Positions 10,500-20,736 of a DNA stretch of 64,000 nucleotides are shown in pieces. Under the pieces are notes generated by a model. The model searched no databases. It was not told the origin of the DNA and saw only the letters and a program-made list of their open reading frames with translations. The position numbers were made by a program, and so were the translations under genes. Source of the DNA: Synechococcales cyanobacterium GL140_1_metabat_312 (lineage in GTDB: Bacteria > Cyanobacteriota > Cyanobacteriia > Leptolyngbyales > Leptolyngbyaceae); assembly GCA_025351345.1 (NCBI GenBank), contig JANXWB010000071.1, positions 31,127 through 95,126 of the forward strand, given 5' to 3'. The stretch's first letter is position 1, and every line of letters begins with the position of its first letter.

Positions 10500-11891
10500 A
10501 TGGTTGCGACTCCAATTCGGACTTCAAAAAATCTTCAAACTACTGCGCATCAATACCTAGTTGATGCAACCTCGCCCAACCAGTCCCTTCTCCCACTAAC
10601 GGCCAAGGTCAACGATCGGGATCACCTAGAAATCGGCGGCTGTGACGTAGTGGACTTAGCAAAAGAATTTGGTACGTCTCTTTATATTCTGGATGAACAG
10701 ACCCTCCGGGTGGCCTGTCAGCAGTATCGTGATTCATTCAAAAAACACTATGCAGGCGAGTCGCTTGTAATTTATGCATCAAAAGCCTGGAACTGTCTTG
10801 CAATCTGTGCGATCGTCGCCAGTGAAGGATTAGGCATTGATGTGGTGTCTGGCGGTGAACTTTTGACGGCAACCCAAGCCGGAGTTCCTGCCGACAAAAC
10901 CTATCTTCATGGAAACAACAAAGCCATTGATGAATTGCAAATGGCGATCGACTGCGGGGTGACGGTCATTGTAGACAACTGGGAAGAGTTGCGATCGCTA
11001 GCTGAGCTAACCAGAGCATCGAACAAAACCACCCGTATCATGCTGCGTTTAACGCCGGGAATTGAGTGCCACACCCACGAATATATTAAGACTGGACGCA
11101 TTGATAGCAAATTCGGGTTCGATCGGAATCAAGTCGATGCTGTTTTTGATTTTGTTGTAGCGAATCCTAGCCTGGATTTTGTTGGCTTACACGCCCACAT
11201 TGGATCTCAGATTTTTGAACTCAAGCCCCACGAAGATTTAGGCGGAGTGATGGTCAACTGGCTGACTAAAGCCAAAGCCAAGGGATTGAGCATCACCGAA
11301 CTAAATATTGGCGGTGGTTTGGGAATTCGCTACACGGAGCAGGATGATCCCCCCAGCATCGAAGACTGGACTAAGGTAGTCTGTGATTCAGTGATGGCAG
11401 CTTGTAAAGCAGAAAATATTCCTTTGCCTAAATTAATTTCAGAACCGGGCCGATCGCTGGTCGGAACGTCTTGCATCACGGCCTACACCGTTGGCGGACA
11501 AAAAGAAATTCCCGAAATTCGGACTTACCTGAGTGTTGATGGCGGGATGTCAGATAATCCTCGGCCCATCACATACGAATCGCTTTACCTAGCAATCCTA
11601 GCTAACCGGATGTCAGAACCGCTGAGTGAAAGGGTAACGATCGCTGGTAAGCATTGTGAATCGGGGGATGTGTTAATTAAAGACGCCAAGCTACCCAAAG
11701 CTGAATTTGGTGACACGTTAGTAGTCATGGACACAGGAGCCTACAACTACAGCATGTCCTCCAATTACAACCGAATCGCCCGCCCAGCCGCTGTATTAGT
11801 TAATCAGGGTCAGGCACATTTGATCTTAGAGCGAGAAACTTTAGAAGATCTACTCCGACACGATCGACTCCCCAACCATCTCAAACTATAA
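10500..11891 (+). CDS. lysA: Diaminopimelate decarboxylase
   Basis: Makes L-lysine from meso-diaminopimelate. This is a fold-III PLP enzyme of about 463 residues. The PLP Lys lies in VIYASKAWNC, the PLP phosphate-binding region in NIGGGLGIRY, and the substrate-binding Arg/Glu region in ISEPGRSLVG; the C-terminal MDTGAYNYSMSSNYN is conserved. An upstream in-frame GTG at 10455 would add 15 residues, but the ATG at 10500 has AGGA about 11 bp upstream and matches the family start better. The gene for diadenylate cyclase follows 49 bp downstream and is probably co-transcribed. Confidence 0.95.
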   Translation: MVATPIRTSKNLQTTAHQYLVDATSPNQSLLPLTAKVNDRDHLEIGGCDVVDLAKEFGTSLYILDEQTLRVACQQYRDSFKKHYAGESLVIYASKAWNCLAICAIVASEGLGIDVVSGGELLTATQAGVPADKTYLHGNNKAIDELQMAIDCGVTVIVDNWEELRSLAELTRASNKTTRIMLRLTPGIECHTHEYIKTGRIDSKFGFDRNQVDAVFDFVVANPSLDFVGLHAHIGSQIFELKPHEDLGGVMVNWLTKAKAKGLSITELNIGGGLGIRYTEQDDPPSIEDWTKVVCDSVMAACKAENIPLPKLISEPGRSLVGTSCITAYTVGGQKEIPEIRTYLSVDGGMSDNPRPITYESLYLAILANRMSEPLSERVTIAGKHCESGDVLIKDAKLPKAEFGDTLVVMDTGAYNYSMSSNYNRIARPAAVLVNQGQAHLILERETLEDLLRHDRLPNHLKL

Positions 11892-11940
11892 TTTCAATCT
11901 CTCAGATTCTTAACTCTCAAACCCTCCTCCGTTGAAACAA

Positions 11941-12852
11941 ATGACCGACTCTGTTATCCAATGGATTTCTAGCCAGGATGTAGCAGGGGCGTTTCTAACT
12001 TTTCTCTGGCAAAATCTAAAATCGATGATCGATCTTGGCCTTGTGCTACTCATGATCTACATAATGCTGCTGATCATTGGTGAGCGCCGCACTCTATGGA
12101 TGGTGCGTGGGCTAATTGCATTAATGATGGCCGCAACAGTGAGTCGGTATTTAGAATTGAAGCTATTGGGGTTTGTGTTGCAAAATCTGGTGGTGGGTTC
12201 TGCGGTTGTGATGGCTTTTATTTTGCAACCTGAGTTTCGCCGTTTTCTAGAATTGTTAGGTCGCGGCGAGATTCTCCCATTACTTCAGTCAACCCGACGA
12301 TCGCCGGGACGTGATCAAAGCGGCATTGATGAACTTGTGGATGCCATTAAGGATCTCTCCCAAAACCGAACAGGCGCTTTAATCATTCTGGAAACCGATG
12401 GCATGATTGACGATCGTGACTTCTCGGTACCCGGCGTGAAATTGAATGCGGACTTATCGAGAGAACTGATTCAAACCATTTTTCAAACTTCAACCTTACT
12501 TCACGACGGAGCTGTCCTCGTTCGTGAAAATAAAATAATTGCGGCAGGTGTGATTTTACCGCTGTCAGAGCGTCCAGCCTCTCGGCAGTTGGGGACTCGG
12601 CATCGAGCCGCAATGGGAATAACGGAGCGGGTTAATCAATGTGTTTGCATCGTGGTGTCGGAAGAAACAGGTTCAATTTCCTTAGTGGAAAATGGCGGAC
12701 TGAATCGTCCTCTTACAAGCACTAAGCTCAAGGATCTCTTGGATGCAAAATTCACCCAGGAAAACGATCGCCCTCAAGGTGAACCTCGCCTTCGTTATTG
12801 GTTGGGACGATTGCGAATTATGCTAAAACCTAAACGTCCCAGAGACCCCTAA
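11941..12852 (+). CDS. cdaA: Diadenylate cyclase CdaA (DAC domain, membrane-bound)
   Basis: Makes cyclic di-AMP from two ATP. The N-terminus has about three hydrophobic segments (residues 20-90), followed by the DAC domain. The two catalytic motifs are intact: DGA in LLHDGAVLVREN and RHR in LGTRHRAAMG. This order of three helices then DAC defines CdaA, the usual cyanobacterial type. I prefer the ATG at 11941 over a TTG nine bases upstream. Its place after lysA fits the known link of c-di-AMP to cell wall and osmotic control. Confidence 0.93.
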   Translation: MTDSVIQWISSQDVAGAFLTFLWQNLKSMIDLGLVLLMIYIMLLIIGERRTLWMVRGLIALMMAATVSRYLELKLLGFVLQNLVVGSAVVMAFILQPEFRRFLELLGRGEILPLLQSTRRSPGRDQSGIDELVDAIKDLSQNRTGALIILETDGMIDDRDFSVPGVKLNADLSRELIQTIFQTSTLLHDGAVLVRENKIIAAGVILPLSERPASRQLGTRHRAAMGITERVNQCVCIVVSEETGSISLVENGGLNRPLTSTKLKDLLDAKFTQENDRPQGEPRLRYWLGRLRIMLKPKRPRDP

Positions 12853-12941
12853 TTAAAGCTATGAGTATTAAAACTATGAGTTAAGAAGTGCTACGAGATG
12901 CGACAGACTGTAGCGTTTCCAGATAAAAAACTTAGAAGACG

Positions 12942-13013
12942 AGGCGCGAATGGCCCAATGACTAACCTTAGACCATCAGATTCTCGCATTTTTTAAGTTT
13001 GGGCTTCTCGCCT
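12942..13013 (+). promoter_or_regulatory. Possible leader hairpin upstream of por
   Basis: AGGCGCGAATGGCCC (12942-12956) can pair with GGGCTTCTCGCCT (13001-13013) with a few mismatches. A competing, weaker pairing uses TTCTCGC at about 12981, which is followed by a T-run (ATTTTTTAAG). The region may simply hold the cdaA terminator and the por 5' leader. This is read by eye only. Confidence 0.3.
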
Positions 13014-13025
13014 GAACCTATTTAA

Positions 13026-14015
<990 letters not shown>

Positions 14016-14020
14016 CTAGG

Positions 14021-14272
14021 CTAGCTAATCCAATCTAACGAACCGCCATAGGGGGACGTAGCCGAAACCCAGGCTTGCCCCCCTGTTGCTTTAAGTCTGT
14101 GCCATACCCGATAACTCGTTTTAGTGCTCACGACGAACGCTGCATTCAGTTCTGAATCAAACTCCGGGTAACGATCGAAGGTATCTACTTATGCCTGAAT
14201 TGAAAAGGCCGTTAACGTGACGAATAGTTCTCCTGGGCAATTAATGCCTTGATAAATTTCGCTCTCACTCAT
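14021..14272 (-). pseudogene. Broken small ORF: 83-residue protein with an in-frame TAA after codon 27
   Basis: Reading the minus strand from the ATG at 14272 gives MSESEIYQGINCPGELF... for 27 codons, a TAA (14189-14191), then 55 more open codons in the same frame to a TAG at 14021. The second half looks protein-like (SYRVWHRLKATGGQAWV, then a PYGGSLDW ending). Both halves share one frame, which suggests a single small gene with a nonsense mutation rather than two genes. I do not recognise the family. It ends 5 bp from the por stop, convergently. The rest of 14273-14521 is AT-rich and probably holds the promoter of the kinase gene. Confidence 0.5.
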
Positions 14273-14521
14273 GCTCAATACCTCAATGCGCCCTATAGAT
14301 TTTAATAATCTTCTAACTGCGATAAATTAGATCTAAGCTCAGTAACGCTGACTTCAAATAATTTATATCTATTTTCGATGTCTATTTTCGCCAGTCTTCT
14401 CAAATACAGGTAGAGAAAGACCACAATTTTTTATATAGTTCTTAAGGGTGATCGGTAACAATAGATATATATCTAACCAGTACATAGAGCTTGCTAAAGA
14501 TTTCGGGCAAATTAATTTCGC

Positions 14522-15682
14522 ATGAGAACTGTTCAGATTCTGGTAATTGAAGACGACACGGATGCTCGATCGAATATCGTAGAGATTTTACGATCGGATG
14601 GCTTTGAAGCTTTAGAAGCAATTGATGGTGAATCTGGCGTAAGAAGTGCGCTGGCCTATCTCCCCGATATAATCCTGTGTGACAGTCTGAAGCCTACCTG
14701 GGATGGATATGAAGTTCTAAAACGAATACGTAATGAACCTACAACGGCAGAGATTCCATTCATTTTTTTAACCGGGAAAGAGAGCCAATCGGAGCAGCAG
14801 GGAAGAGGTTTAAGAGCGGATGATTACTTAGCTAAGCCGTTTCGTCGTCATGAATTATTACAAATGATCCATAGACAAATTGCGAAACAAGCCCGACCCG
14901 ATCGTCCTAGAGACTCATTCGGGCCACCGCCATCCAGCAATCAGGAGCAAGCTCTCCAATCTCAAATTCAAGTTTTACAACTTCGCCAACGAGAAATTCA
15001 AGCCTGGGTTAGCGGCATTACCCATGATTTGCGTGCACCCCTGACCACTATTAAAGTGGCATTAGAACTTCTCGAACATCGACCTGATAAATCCGAACGA
15101 TACCTGGCCATTGCCCGTCAAGCTTGTGCCCAGAGTGATGCTCTTATTGAAGAAGTTTTAACCTTGTATCAACAAGAAGAGGGGATAAATTATTGTCCGC
15201 CTAAAAATATTGGTTTACAAATGATATTTAATCGATTGTTTGAGAGCTTTCACATCCGATCGTCCCATCTCAATCTTCAGTTACAGTGGGACGTGCCCGT
15301 AGAAATCGACGCTGAATTTTCGGCATCGGGCATGAGTTTAGAACGGATTTTGACGGAACTCTTAAACAATGCCTGTAAATATACGAAGGTGGGCGGACAA
15401 ATTGGTCTGGCGGTGACGATCGCTGATGGACTTCATATAAAAATCAAAAATCAAGCTCAAATCGATTCGGAGGCGTTACCGTATATTTTCAACAGATTTT
15501 ATCGTGTTCTTCCGGATACGAACTTGCCGTTGAAACAGGGTGCATCCGAAACGCCTGACGAAATTCCAGGCACAGGTTTAGGATTGTCTCTTGTGCGACA
15601 GCTTACGGCTCAACTCGGAGGCACACTAAATTTAGAAAGTAATAATGGATGGACAACATTTACGCTTTTATTCCCGTTGTGA
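14522..15682 (+). CDS. Receiver-histidine kinase hybrid protein
   Basis: A 386-residue soluble two-component protein in reversed order: an N-terminal receiver domain (residues 1-122; VIEDD acidic pair, phospho-Asp in IILCDSLKPTWDGY, Thr in FLTGKE, Lys in LAKPFRRHEL), a short coiled region rich in Gln, a HisKA domain with the H-box THDLRAPLTT (about residue 170), and a HATPase domain (N-box LNNACKY, G-box GTGLGLSLVRQL). There is no membrane segment or input sensor, so it probably relays a signal from another kinase. No output regulator is adjacent. Confidence 0.9.
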   Translation: MRTVQILVIEDDTDARSNIVEILRSDGFEALEAIDGESGVRSALAYLPDIILCDSLKPTWDGYEVLKRIRNEPTTAEIPFIFLTGKESQSEQQGRGLRADDYLAKPFRRHELLQMIHRQIAKQARPDRPRDSFGPPPSSNQEQALQSQIQVLQLRQREIQAWVSGITHDLRAPLTTIKVALELLEHRPDKSERYLAIARQACAQSDALIEEVLTLYQQEEGINYCPPKNIGLQMIFNRLFESFHIRSSHLNLQLQWDVPVEIDAEFSASGMSLERILTELLNNACKYTKVGGQIGLAVTIADGLHIKIKNQAQIDSEALPYIFNRFYRVLPDTNLPLKQGASETPDEIPGTGLGLSLVRQLTAQLGGTLNLESNNGWTTFTLLFPL

Positions 15683-15815
15683 AGCTTTAATCCCTCCTGT
15701 GGATACATCTTCCATCGTTTCAAGTCCTACTAGTTATTCTTCCTAGGGAAGGCATAACTTTAAGGGTTGGGTTTCCCCATGGGAGTGCGGAATCGTCAGA
15801 CTTTGGGAGTTAATC

Positions 15816-17540
15816 ATGCTGGATTTAAATGGCCAGTTTCGTCAAATTTCTTCAAGGCCCGATGCTTGGATCGATCGGATCTGGGTGACGGGGTTGGTCG
15901 GAGCTGTATTGGTGTTGATGCTCTGTCAGTTGGGTGAGTTGCCATTGCAGGATGGACCTGAAGCGAGTATTGCTATTGCAAGTCGTGACTGGCTAGCTGC
16001 ATTACAAATCGGATCTCAAAATAGATCCCAAGCTGGACAGAATTCGTTTCAATTCCCTGCATTTACGCATTGGATAACGGCTCTGAGCTATGCGATCGGC
16101 GGCGTGAATGAGACCTTTAGTCGATTGCCCAATGCCTTACTGACAGCCAGCTCGATCCCATTGATTTATGGAGTGGCCCGAGAACTTTTTGCGGGACGAA
16201 TGATGGCTGTCGCGACGGCTGTGATTTATGGCACTTCTTTATCGGTGGTCGCTATGGGCCGCAGTGGAACGGCAGATACACCTTTGGTGATGGAACTTTT
16301 GATATTGCTGCTCTGTTTACTGCGATCGCGACGGGACATTCGGTGGAGTCTAGGTATAGGACTTGCGGCGCTTGGATTGGTCGTGATGGGCGGATTTGCT
16401 AGCTTGGTGTGGCCTGTTTTGGGCATGATGTTTTTAGCTTGGGATACGCCTCGTGTGTTGCGAACCCCCTATTTATGGTGGGGATTGGGGCTAGGACTGT
16501 TGCCGTTTGGCCTATGGTTTGGCTGGATGGAGTATCCGGTGGATGTTCTGTTTATCCCCCAATTTAGCCCCATACCCGCACTGTCTCCCTTGATGGCCTT
16601 AAAAACGGGACTTACGATCGGATTTCCCTGGATTTTATTTTTGCCGATCGCACTCCAAACGATTTGGAAAAACCGAACCTTTAGCTGGGGCAAGTTTTTG
16701 TTGGGTTGGCTAGGAGGATGGTCGGGATTAATGATTCTAGGATTGACCAACTTTTCTACTTTAATTCCGGCATTGGCATTAACGATCGGTCTTTATTTAT
16801 CACAGTATTGGTTGCCGACTTGGCCCCTAGGTCAGAGGGATGACGTAATGGTTCTATCTGGAATTTATTATCCCGATCGTGCTGATACCGTTTCCGATCG
16901 AAAGTGGGCTTGGAGTTGGGCGGTGGCGGCGGTGAGTTTGGGCTGTGGATTGGGCTGGACCTTGGGCGAGGACTTGATGGGGTTAGCGGTGGGGTTGGGC
17001 TTGATGACGATGAGCTGTGGGGCAGTAATGGCGTTGTCTCTTCAACAGCGACGATCGGAGGCAATGTCTGTGTTGGCGTGGGGAACGTATGTGGCATTGT
17101 TTGTATTAGTCAATTCGCCGCAATCTATTGGAATGATTATGAACCCAAGCGTGGCTCCGATTCAGTCTGTGGCGCAAATGGTTACCAAACGAGTGCCATT
17201 GAATCAATTGATTTATACCGATGGAAAACGGCGATCGTCTTTAGATTATTATAGTAATCGGTCTGTTGTTCCAGCCACTATGACCCAACTCAAGCAACAT
17301 TTAACTGAAGATCCAACGCCTTTTTTGCTGATGAAATTAGAGAATGTGAATCAATTGGTCAAGCGATTGCCCCGACCGACGGTGAAGTTTTTGAGTCAGG
17401 TTAGGGTGACATTTCAGGGCCGATCGACAATTTGGGCCTTGATTACCCGCCAACCGACTCCCGTGAAAACTACACTAAATTTGATCCCAAAGTCAGTTGA
17501 AAACTCTATTTTAAATCTATTTGAAAGTCCGATCGAATGA
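15816..17540 (+). CDS. Glycosyltransferase family 39-like membrane protein
   Basis: A 574-residue integral membrane protein with about ten to twelve hydrophobic segments across residues 22-440 and a soluble C-terminal domain (about 445-574). The first large loop has the acidic pattern LQDGPEASIAIASRDW, which corresponds to the catalytic loop of GT-C (PMT/ArnT-type) transferases that use lipid-phosphate sugars. The acceptor is unknown; lipid, glycan or protein glycosylation are all possible. A further membrane protein and a phosphopantetheinyl transferase follow on the same strand. Confidence 0.75.
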   Translation: MLDLNGQFRQISSRPDAWIDRIWVTGLVGAVLVLMLCQLGELPLQDGPEASIAIASRDWLAALQIGSQNRSQAGQNSFQFPAFTHWITALSYAIGGVNETFSRLPNALLTASSIPLIYGVARELFAGRMMAVATAVIYGTSLSVVAMGRSGTADTPLVMELLILLLCLLRSRRDIRWSLGIGLAALGLVVMGGFASLVWPVLGMMFLAWDTPRVLRTPYLWWGLGLGLLPFGLWFGWMEYPVDVLFIPQFSPIPALSPLMALKTGLTIGFPWILFLPIALQTIWKNRTFSWGKFLLGWLGGWSGLMILGLTNFSTLIPALALTIGLYLSQYWLPTWPLGQRDDVMVLSGIYYPDRADTVSDRKWAWSWAVAAVSLGCGLGWTLGEDLMGLAVGLGLMTMSCGAVMALSLQQRRSEAMSVLAWGTYVALFVLVNSPQSIGMIMNPSVAPIQSVAQMVTKRVPLNQLIYTDGKRRSSLDYYSNRSVVPATMTQLKQHLTEDPTPFLLMKLENVNQLVKRLPRPTVKFLSQVRVTFQGRSTIWALITRQPTPVKTTLNLIPKSVENSILNLFESPIE

Positions 17541-17629
17541 TCGCTCAACGTATTTAAACTATTTGCCGATCGAAATTGTTAATGCAGTCAATATAAATGT
17601 CAAAATGAAAAAACTATTCTTATGACTGG

Positions 17630-18328
17630 ATGCGAACTATGAATTCTGCGAACCCGACTCTAATTCGATCGCTTCTGTTGGCTGGCCTTTGGATTGCATT
17701 TGTGACCTATGCCTTTGGGTTTGCTCCGCCAGATTCTCCTGATACGTTGGATTTGATTGTTAGACTCTCCAGTGGAAAATTTGATGGTGTGAATCCGTTG
17801 GTGGTGAATTTGTTTAACATCATGGGGGTTTTGCCATTAATGTATTGCTGTTTATTGTATAGCGATGGTCGTGGGCAGAAACTTCCAGCTTGGGCATTCA
17901 GTGCAGGATCTTTTGCGTTGGGAGCATTTGCATTACTGCCCTATCTAATTTTTCGCCGGGATAACACAACATTCATTGGCCCAAAGAATTGGGTTATTAA
18001 ACTCTGGGACTCAAAAATTACGGCGAGTTTGATTGGAGTTGGAGTATTGACATTATTGTTTCTGGGATTAACTCAGGGGGATTGGGTTGATTTTGGAATG
18101 CAGTGGCGATCGAATCGCTTCATTCATGTCATGAGTTTAGATTTTTGCCTATTGTCCTGTTTGTTTCCAACATTAATCAAAGATGATATGGCGCGACGTG
18201 GTTGGGTTAATGATCAAGTATTTTGGTTGGTGTCATTGGTGCCATTGCTAGGACCGTTAGTTTATTTGATTGTGCGGCCATCATTGCCGGAGTCAACGCC
18301 ATTGAAATCGGGATTGAGCGAGGGTTGA
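17630..18328 (+). CDS. Conserved membrane protein, function unknown
   Basis: A 232-residue protein with about six hydrophobic segments. The first (residues 10-32) is followed by a PPDSPDTLDLI loop, and later segments include LGAFALLPYLIFRR. The pattern resembles a family shared by cyanobacteria and plastids, but I cannot name it or its function with confidence. Another ATG lies three codons downstream and could be the true start. It is followed 45 bp later by the phosphopantetheinyl transferase gene. Confidence 0.65.
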   Translation: MRTMNSANPTLIRSLLLAGLWIAFVTYAFGFAPPDSPDTLDLIVRLSSGKFDGVNPLVVNLFNIMGVLPLMYCCLLYSDGRGQKLPAWAFSAGSFALGAFALLPYLIFRRDNTTFIGPKNWVIKLWDSKITASLIGVGVLTLLFLGLTQGDWVDFGMQWRSNRFIHVMSLDFCLLSCLFPTLIKDDMARRGWVNDQVFWLVSLVPLLGPLVYLIVRPSLPESTPLKSGLSEG

Positions 18329-18373
18329 GTCTTTCCCCTAAATAGCCCTCAGTGGAATTATGAGAAGAGTGGT

Positions 18374-19081
18374 GTGAGTAGGTTTATGGAGAATTTGGGG
18401 AATTTATTGAATTACGATCGGTATTGGATTGATTTAGAAATTGATGTGCAGACTCGGGCTGAGTATTATGATTTGCTGTCTCCTGATGAGTGCGATCGGG
18501 CGGCGCGATTGTTGAATTTACAACATCAAAATGATTTTATTGCGGCACGGGGTGCGTTGCGATCGAAGCTGGCACAGTATACCAATTGTTCTCCGCAAGC
18601 CTTGCAATTTAGGTATGGTGACTTTGGAAAACCTCAATTGATAGATTATCCAAATTTGCAATTTAATTTAGCTCATTCTAATGGGCGAGCATTGATTGTT
18701 GTGTCTGAGACGGCTGTTGTGGGAGTTGATTTAGAAAAGGTCCGATCGGTGCCGAAACTTTTGGCATTGGCGAAACGTTTTTTTAAATCATCAGAATATG
18801 AGACGATCTTAGCCTTACCCGAGTCATTACAGTCTGAGCAATTTTTCGCCTATTGGACCTGTAAGGAAGCCTATTTGAAAGCAATCGGAGTTGGATTGAG
18901 CCAGATTTCTAATTTAGAATTACATATTGATCAATCGATCGTGACAGTAGTGAAATCGCCATGCAATCGGAACTTTAACGTAACTCGATTTGATATGAGT
19001 AGTTCAGATTCTACTATGATGGTCTGCGATCGGCCAGAAGACATAGGGTTTGTAGGCGCAGTGGCAATAGAGTCTACTTAA
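18374..19081 (+). CDS. 4'-phosphopantetheinyl transferase, Sfp/HetI type
   Basis: Transfers the phosphopantetheine arm of CoA to carrier proteins. The 235-residue length and the motifs VVGVDLEKVR (Mg-binding Asp and Glu, about residue 115) and WTCKEAYLKAIG (about 165) define the Sfp group, as does the substrate motif KPQLIDYPNLQFNLAHS. Cyanobacteria often have only this type, which then serves fatty acid, polyketide and glycolipid synthases. No such synthase is in the window. The start could be the GTG at 18374 or the ATG at 18386. Confidence 0.9.
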   Translation: MSRFMENLGNLLNYDRYWIDLEIDVQTRAEYYDLLSPDECDRAARLLNLQHQNDFIAARGALRSKLAQYTNCSPQALQFRYGDFGKPQLIDYPNLQFNLAHSNGRALIVVSETAVVGVDLEKVRSVPKLLALAKRFFKSSEYETILALPESLQSEQFFAYWTCKEAYLKAIGVGLSQISNLELHIDQSIVTVVKSPCNRNFNVTRFDMSSSDSTMMVCDRPEDIGFVGAVAIEST

Positions 19082-19115
19082 ATCTACTGACTATAAGATC
19101 TAAGTTGAATTGATT

Positions 19116-19700
19116 TTAACTAGATTCAGATTGTTTTACCCACATGGCTAGACCACCGCCTCGACCTCGTGCAGCAATGAATCTATCTGTCACGGCAAAA
19201 AATGCAAAAAATGGAAGTTTCCCGATCGCAATGTCTTGAAATTTTTGATTTGTTCGAGAACTCGGAACAGCGCCTTCATAGACTCGCTGTCCTAATGCAA
19301 TAATTTCAAGTCGTGTAAAATCAAACCCTAATAAATTCTTTTTTGATTCAAATCGAGCCGGGCCAGTGAATTTGAGTTGAATCAGACCGATCGTAATTTG
19401 ATTGGTCACGCAAAGGGGCACAGAATCATTCATATCGCTACGCTGAAATCTGATTTGTGCGGGCAAAAATGATGGCAGAAAAAAGCCTCGCAGTCGTTTA
19501 GAGATTAGGTTTACTTTTCCGGCTGAAACAAAGTGCAATCGCCAATTGCCTAGTAAATCAGATTCTGTGAATTGAATTCGGGTGTGTCGAATGGATTCTT
19601 CGGTTTGCAAAAGAGCCATCACGATTGCCGCCGCTGTAGGTCGTAGCGATGGTCCGACAGCAGCCGTTAAAACTGATTCTGCATCCATCAATTCCATCAT
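19116..19700 (-). CDS. Conserved protein, possibly plastid-lipid-associated (fibrillin)-like
   Basis: A 194-residue soluble protein. The segment ESDLLGNWRLHFVSAGK resembles the LxGxWxLxxT-type lipocalin/fibrillin strand, and the C-terminal ARGRGGGLAMWVK is a clear conserved patch. I therefore suggest a cyanobacterial relative of plastid-lipid-associated proteins, but the match is partial and from memory. It is a single minus-strand gene, and its start at 19700 is about 170 bp from the divergent ureE start. Confidence 0.5.
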   Translation of the reverse strand: MMELMDAESVLTAAVGPSLRPTAAAIVMALLQTEESIRHTRIQFTESDLLGNWRLHFVSAGKVNLISKRLRGFFLPSFLPAQIRFQRSDMNDSVPLCVTNQITIGLIQLKFTGPARFESKKNLLGFDFTRLEIIALGQRVYEGAVPSSRTNQKFQDIAIGKLPFFAFFAVTDRFIAARGRGGGLAMWVKQSESS

Positions 19701-19870
19701 TATATAGTCCTATTCACAATCTTTAGTTCATTCTACTGCTTAATTTGACGAAACTAAGCTCGTTGCATTTTAGGATTTAATCTTAGAAAATCCAACGAAT
19801 CAAGCTATTCCGTTGAGCGATTTGGAAAACTTTAACTTCACAAAGCTTAGGATTTTGGTTAAAGTTAGGA

Positions 19871-20332
19871 ATGCCGCTATCCTTAATTAGTAGGGTTTTC
19901 CTGGATATTGTGACTATTGTTTTTACCGATCGACTTTCTCATCAAGACCGCCTAGAGCCGACCTCGACCCTTTCGCTTACGGCTGAAGAGCGGACTCAGA
20001 TCGCTTTACGGAGCTATTCGGACCAGGGACTACCCATTGCCCTGAAGCTCGCCCGAGGGACCATTCTCCAAGAAGGCGACTGGCTTAGAGCTTCTACTGG
20101 AGAATTAATACAAATTCTAGCGAAAAAAGAATCGGTCTTCACCATTACCTCTCTTTTTCCCCTCGCCCTCCTACAAGCGGCCTATCATCTCGGCAACCGT
20201 CGTATTCCCCTAGAGATAGCCACAACCCATCTTCGCATTCTCCCCGACAATCGTGTAAGACAGCTTCTAGAACATCAGGGACTCACCATCACCGAAGAAG
20301 TTGCCCCATTCCAACCCGAGACCTATATCTAG
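19871..20332 (+). CDS. ureE: Urease accessory protein UreE
   Basis: Delivers nickel to urease. The 153-residue protein has the N-terminal segment LSLTAEERTQIALR, the PIALKLARGTILQEGDWL strand pair, and the C-terminal metal-binding domain with AAYHLGNRRIPLEI and IRILPD-like LRILPDNRVRQLLEHQGL. It ends soon after PFQPE and lacks the His-rich tail found in some UreE proteins, as is common in cyanobacteria. No other ure gene is in the window, so it is separated from the urease genes. It converges with the next gene, their stop ends overlapping by 4 bp. Confidence 0.88.
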   Translation: MPLSLISRVFLDIVTIVFTDRLSHQDRLEPTSTLSLTAEERTQIALRSYSDQGLPIALKLARGTILQEGDWLRASTGELIQILAKKESVFTITSLFPLALLQAAYHLGNRRIPLEIATTHLRILPDNRVRQLLEHQGLTITEEVAPFQPETYI

Positions 20333-20610
20333 GTGTTCTTTCCAAGCATTTGAAGATAGGCAATATATCCAGTCTCAGTCGGTTCGATACGCACAATGGA
20401 GCCGTCTTCTAGCCGCATCACAATTCCTTGCAAGGGTTCCATGTGAATCGTTTGATTTAGGAGCGCTGCCAACCCCAACGCCTGCAATGAAGCCGTTGCG
20501 AGAGATTCCCACTGGCGGGATGTGACGATCGGAAATCCCGCTGCATCAAATTTACCTATACAAATTAGAGTGTTTTCATCGTCGTTAAATTGAGAAAATT
20601 CTTCATCCAT
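20329..20610 (-). CDS. Small conserved protein, function unknown
   Basis: A 93-residue acidic protein. The ICIGKFDAAGFPIVTS start and a later LEDGSIVRIEPTETGYIAYL strand pair faintly suggest a roadblock/LC7-like or profilin-like small alpha/beta fold, but this is only an impression. Its stop end overlaps the convergent ureE by 4 bp. Codon use looks like that of neighbouring genes, which supports a real gene. The 126 bp between it and the next gene are AT-rich with no further ORF. Confidence 0.5.
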   Translation of the reverse strand: MDEEFSQFNDDENTLICIGKFDAAGFPIVTSRQWESLATASLQALGLAALLNQTIHMEPLQGIVMRLEDGSIVRIEPTETGYIAYLQMLGKNT

Positions 20611-20736
20611 GACAAGCTAAATTCGTTTTTAAAAAGATTATATTATTTATTTAGACTGTTCTTCACTACTGTTGTAGTAAATCAATATTCTCAATTTATC
20701 AATAGACTACATTATTAGTGAATACATTTAGACAAT

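Noticed and set aside
16756..17097. Pro/Ser-rich frame on the minus strand
   Set aside because: It lies fully inside the glycosyltransferase gene and arises from its Gly/Leu-rich codons read in reverse.
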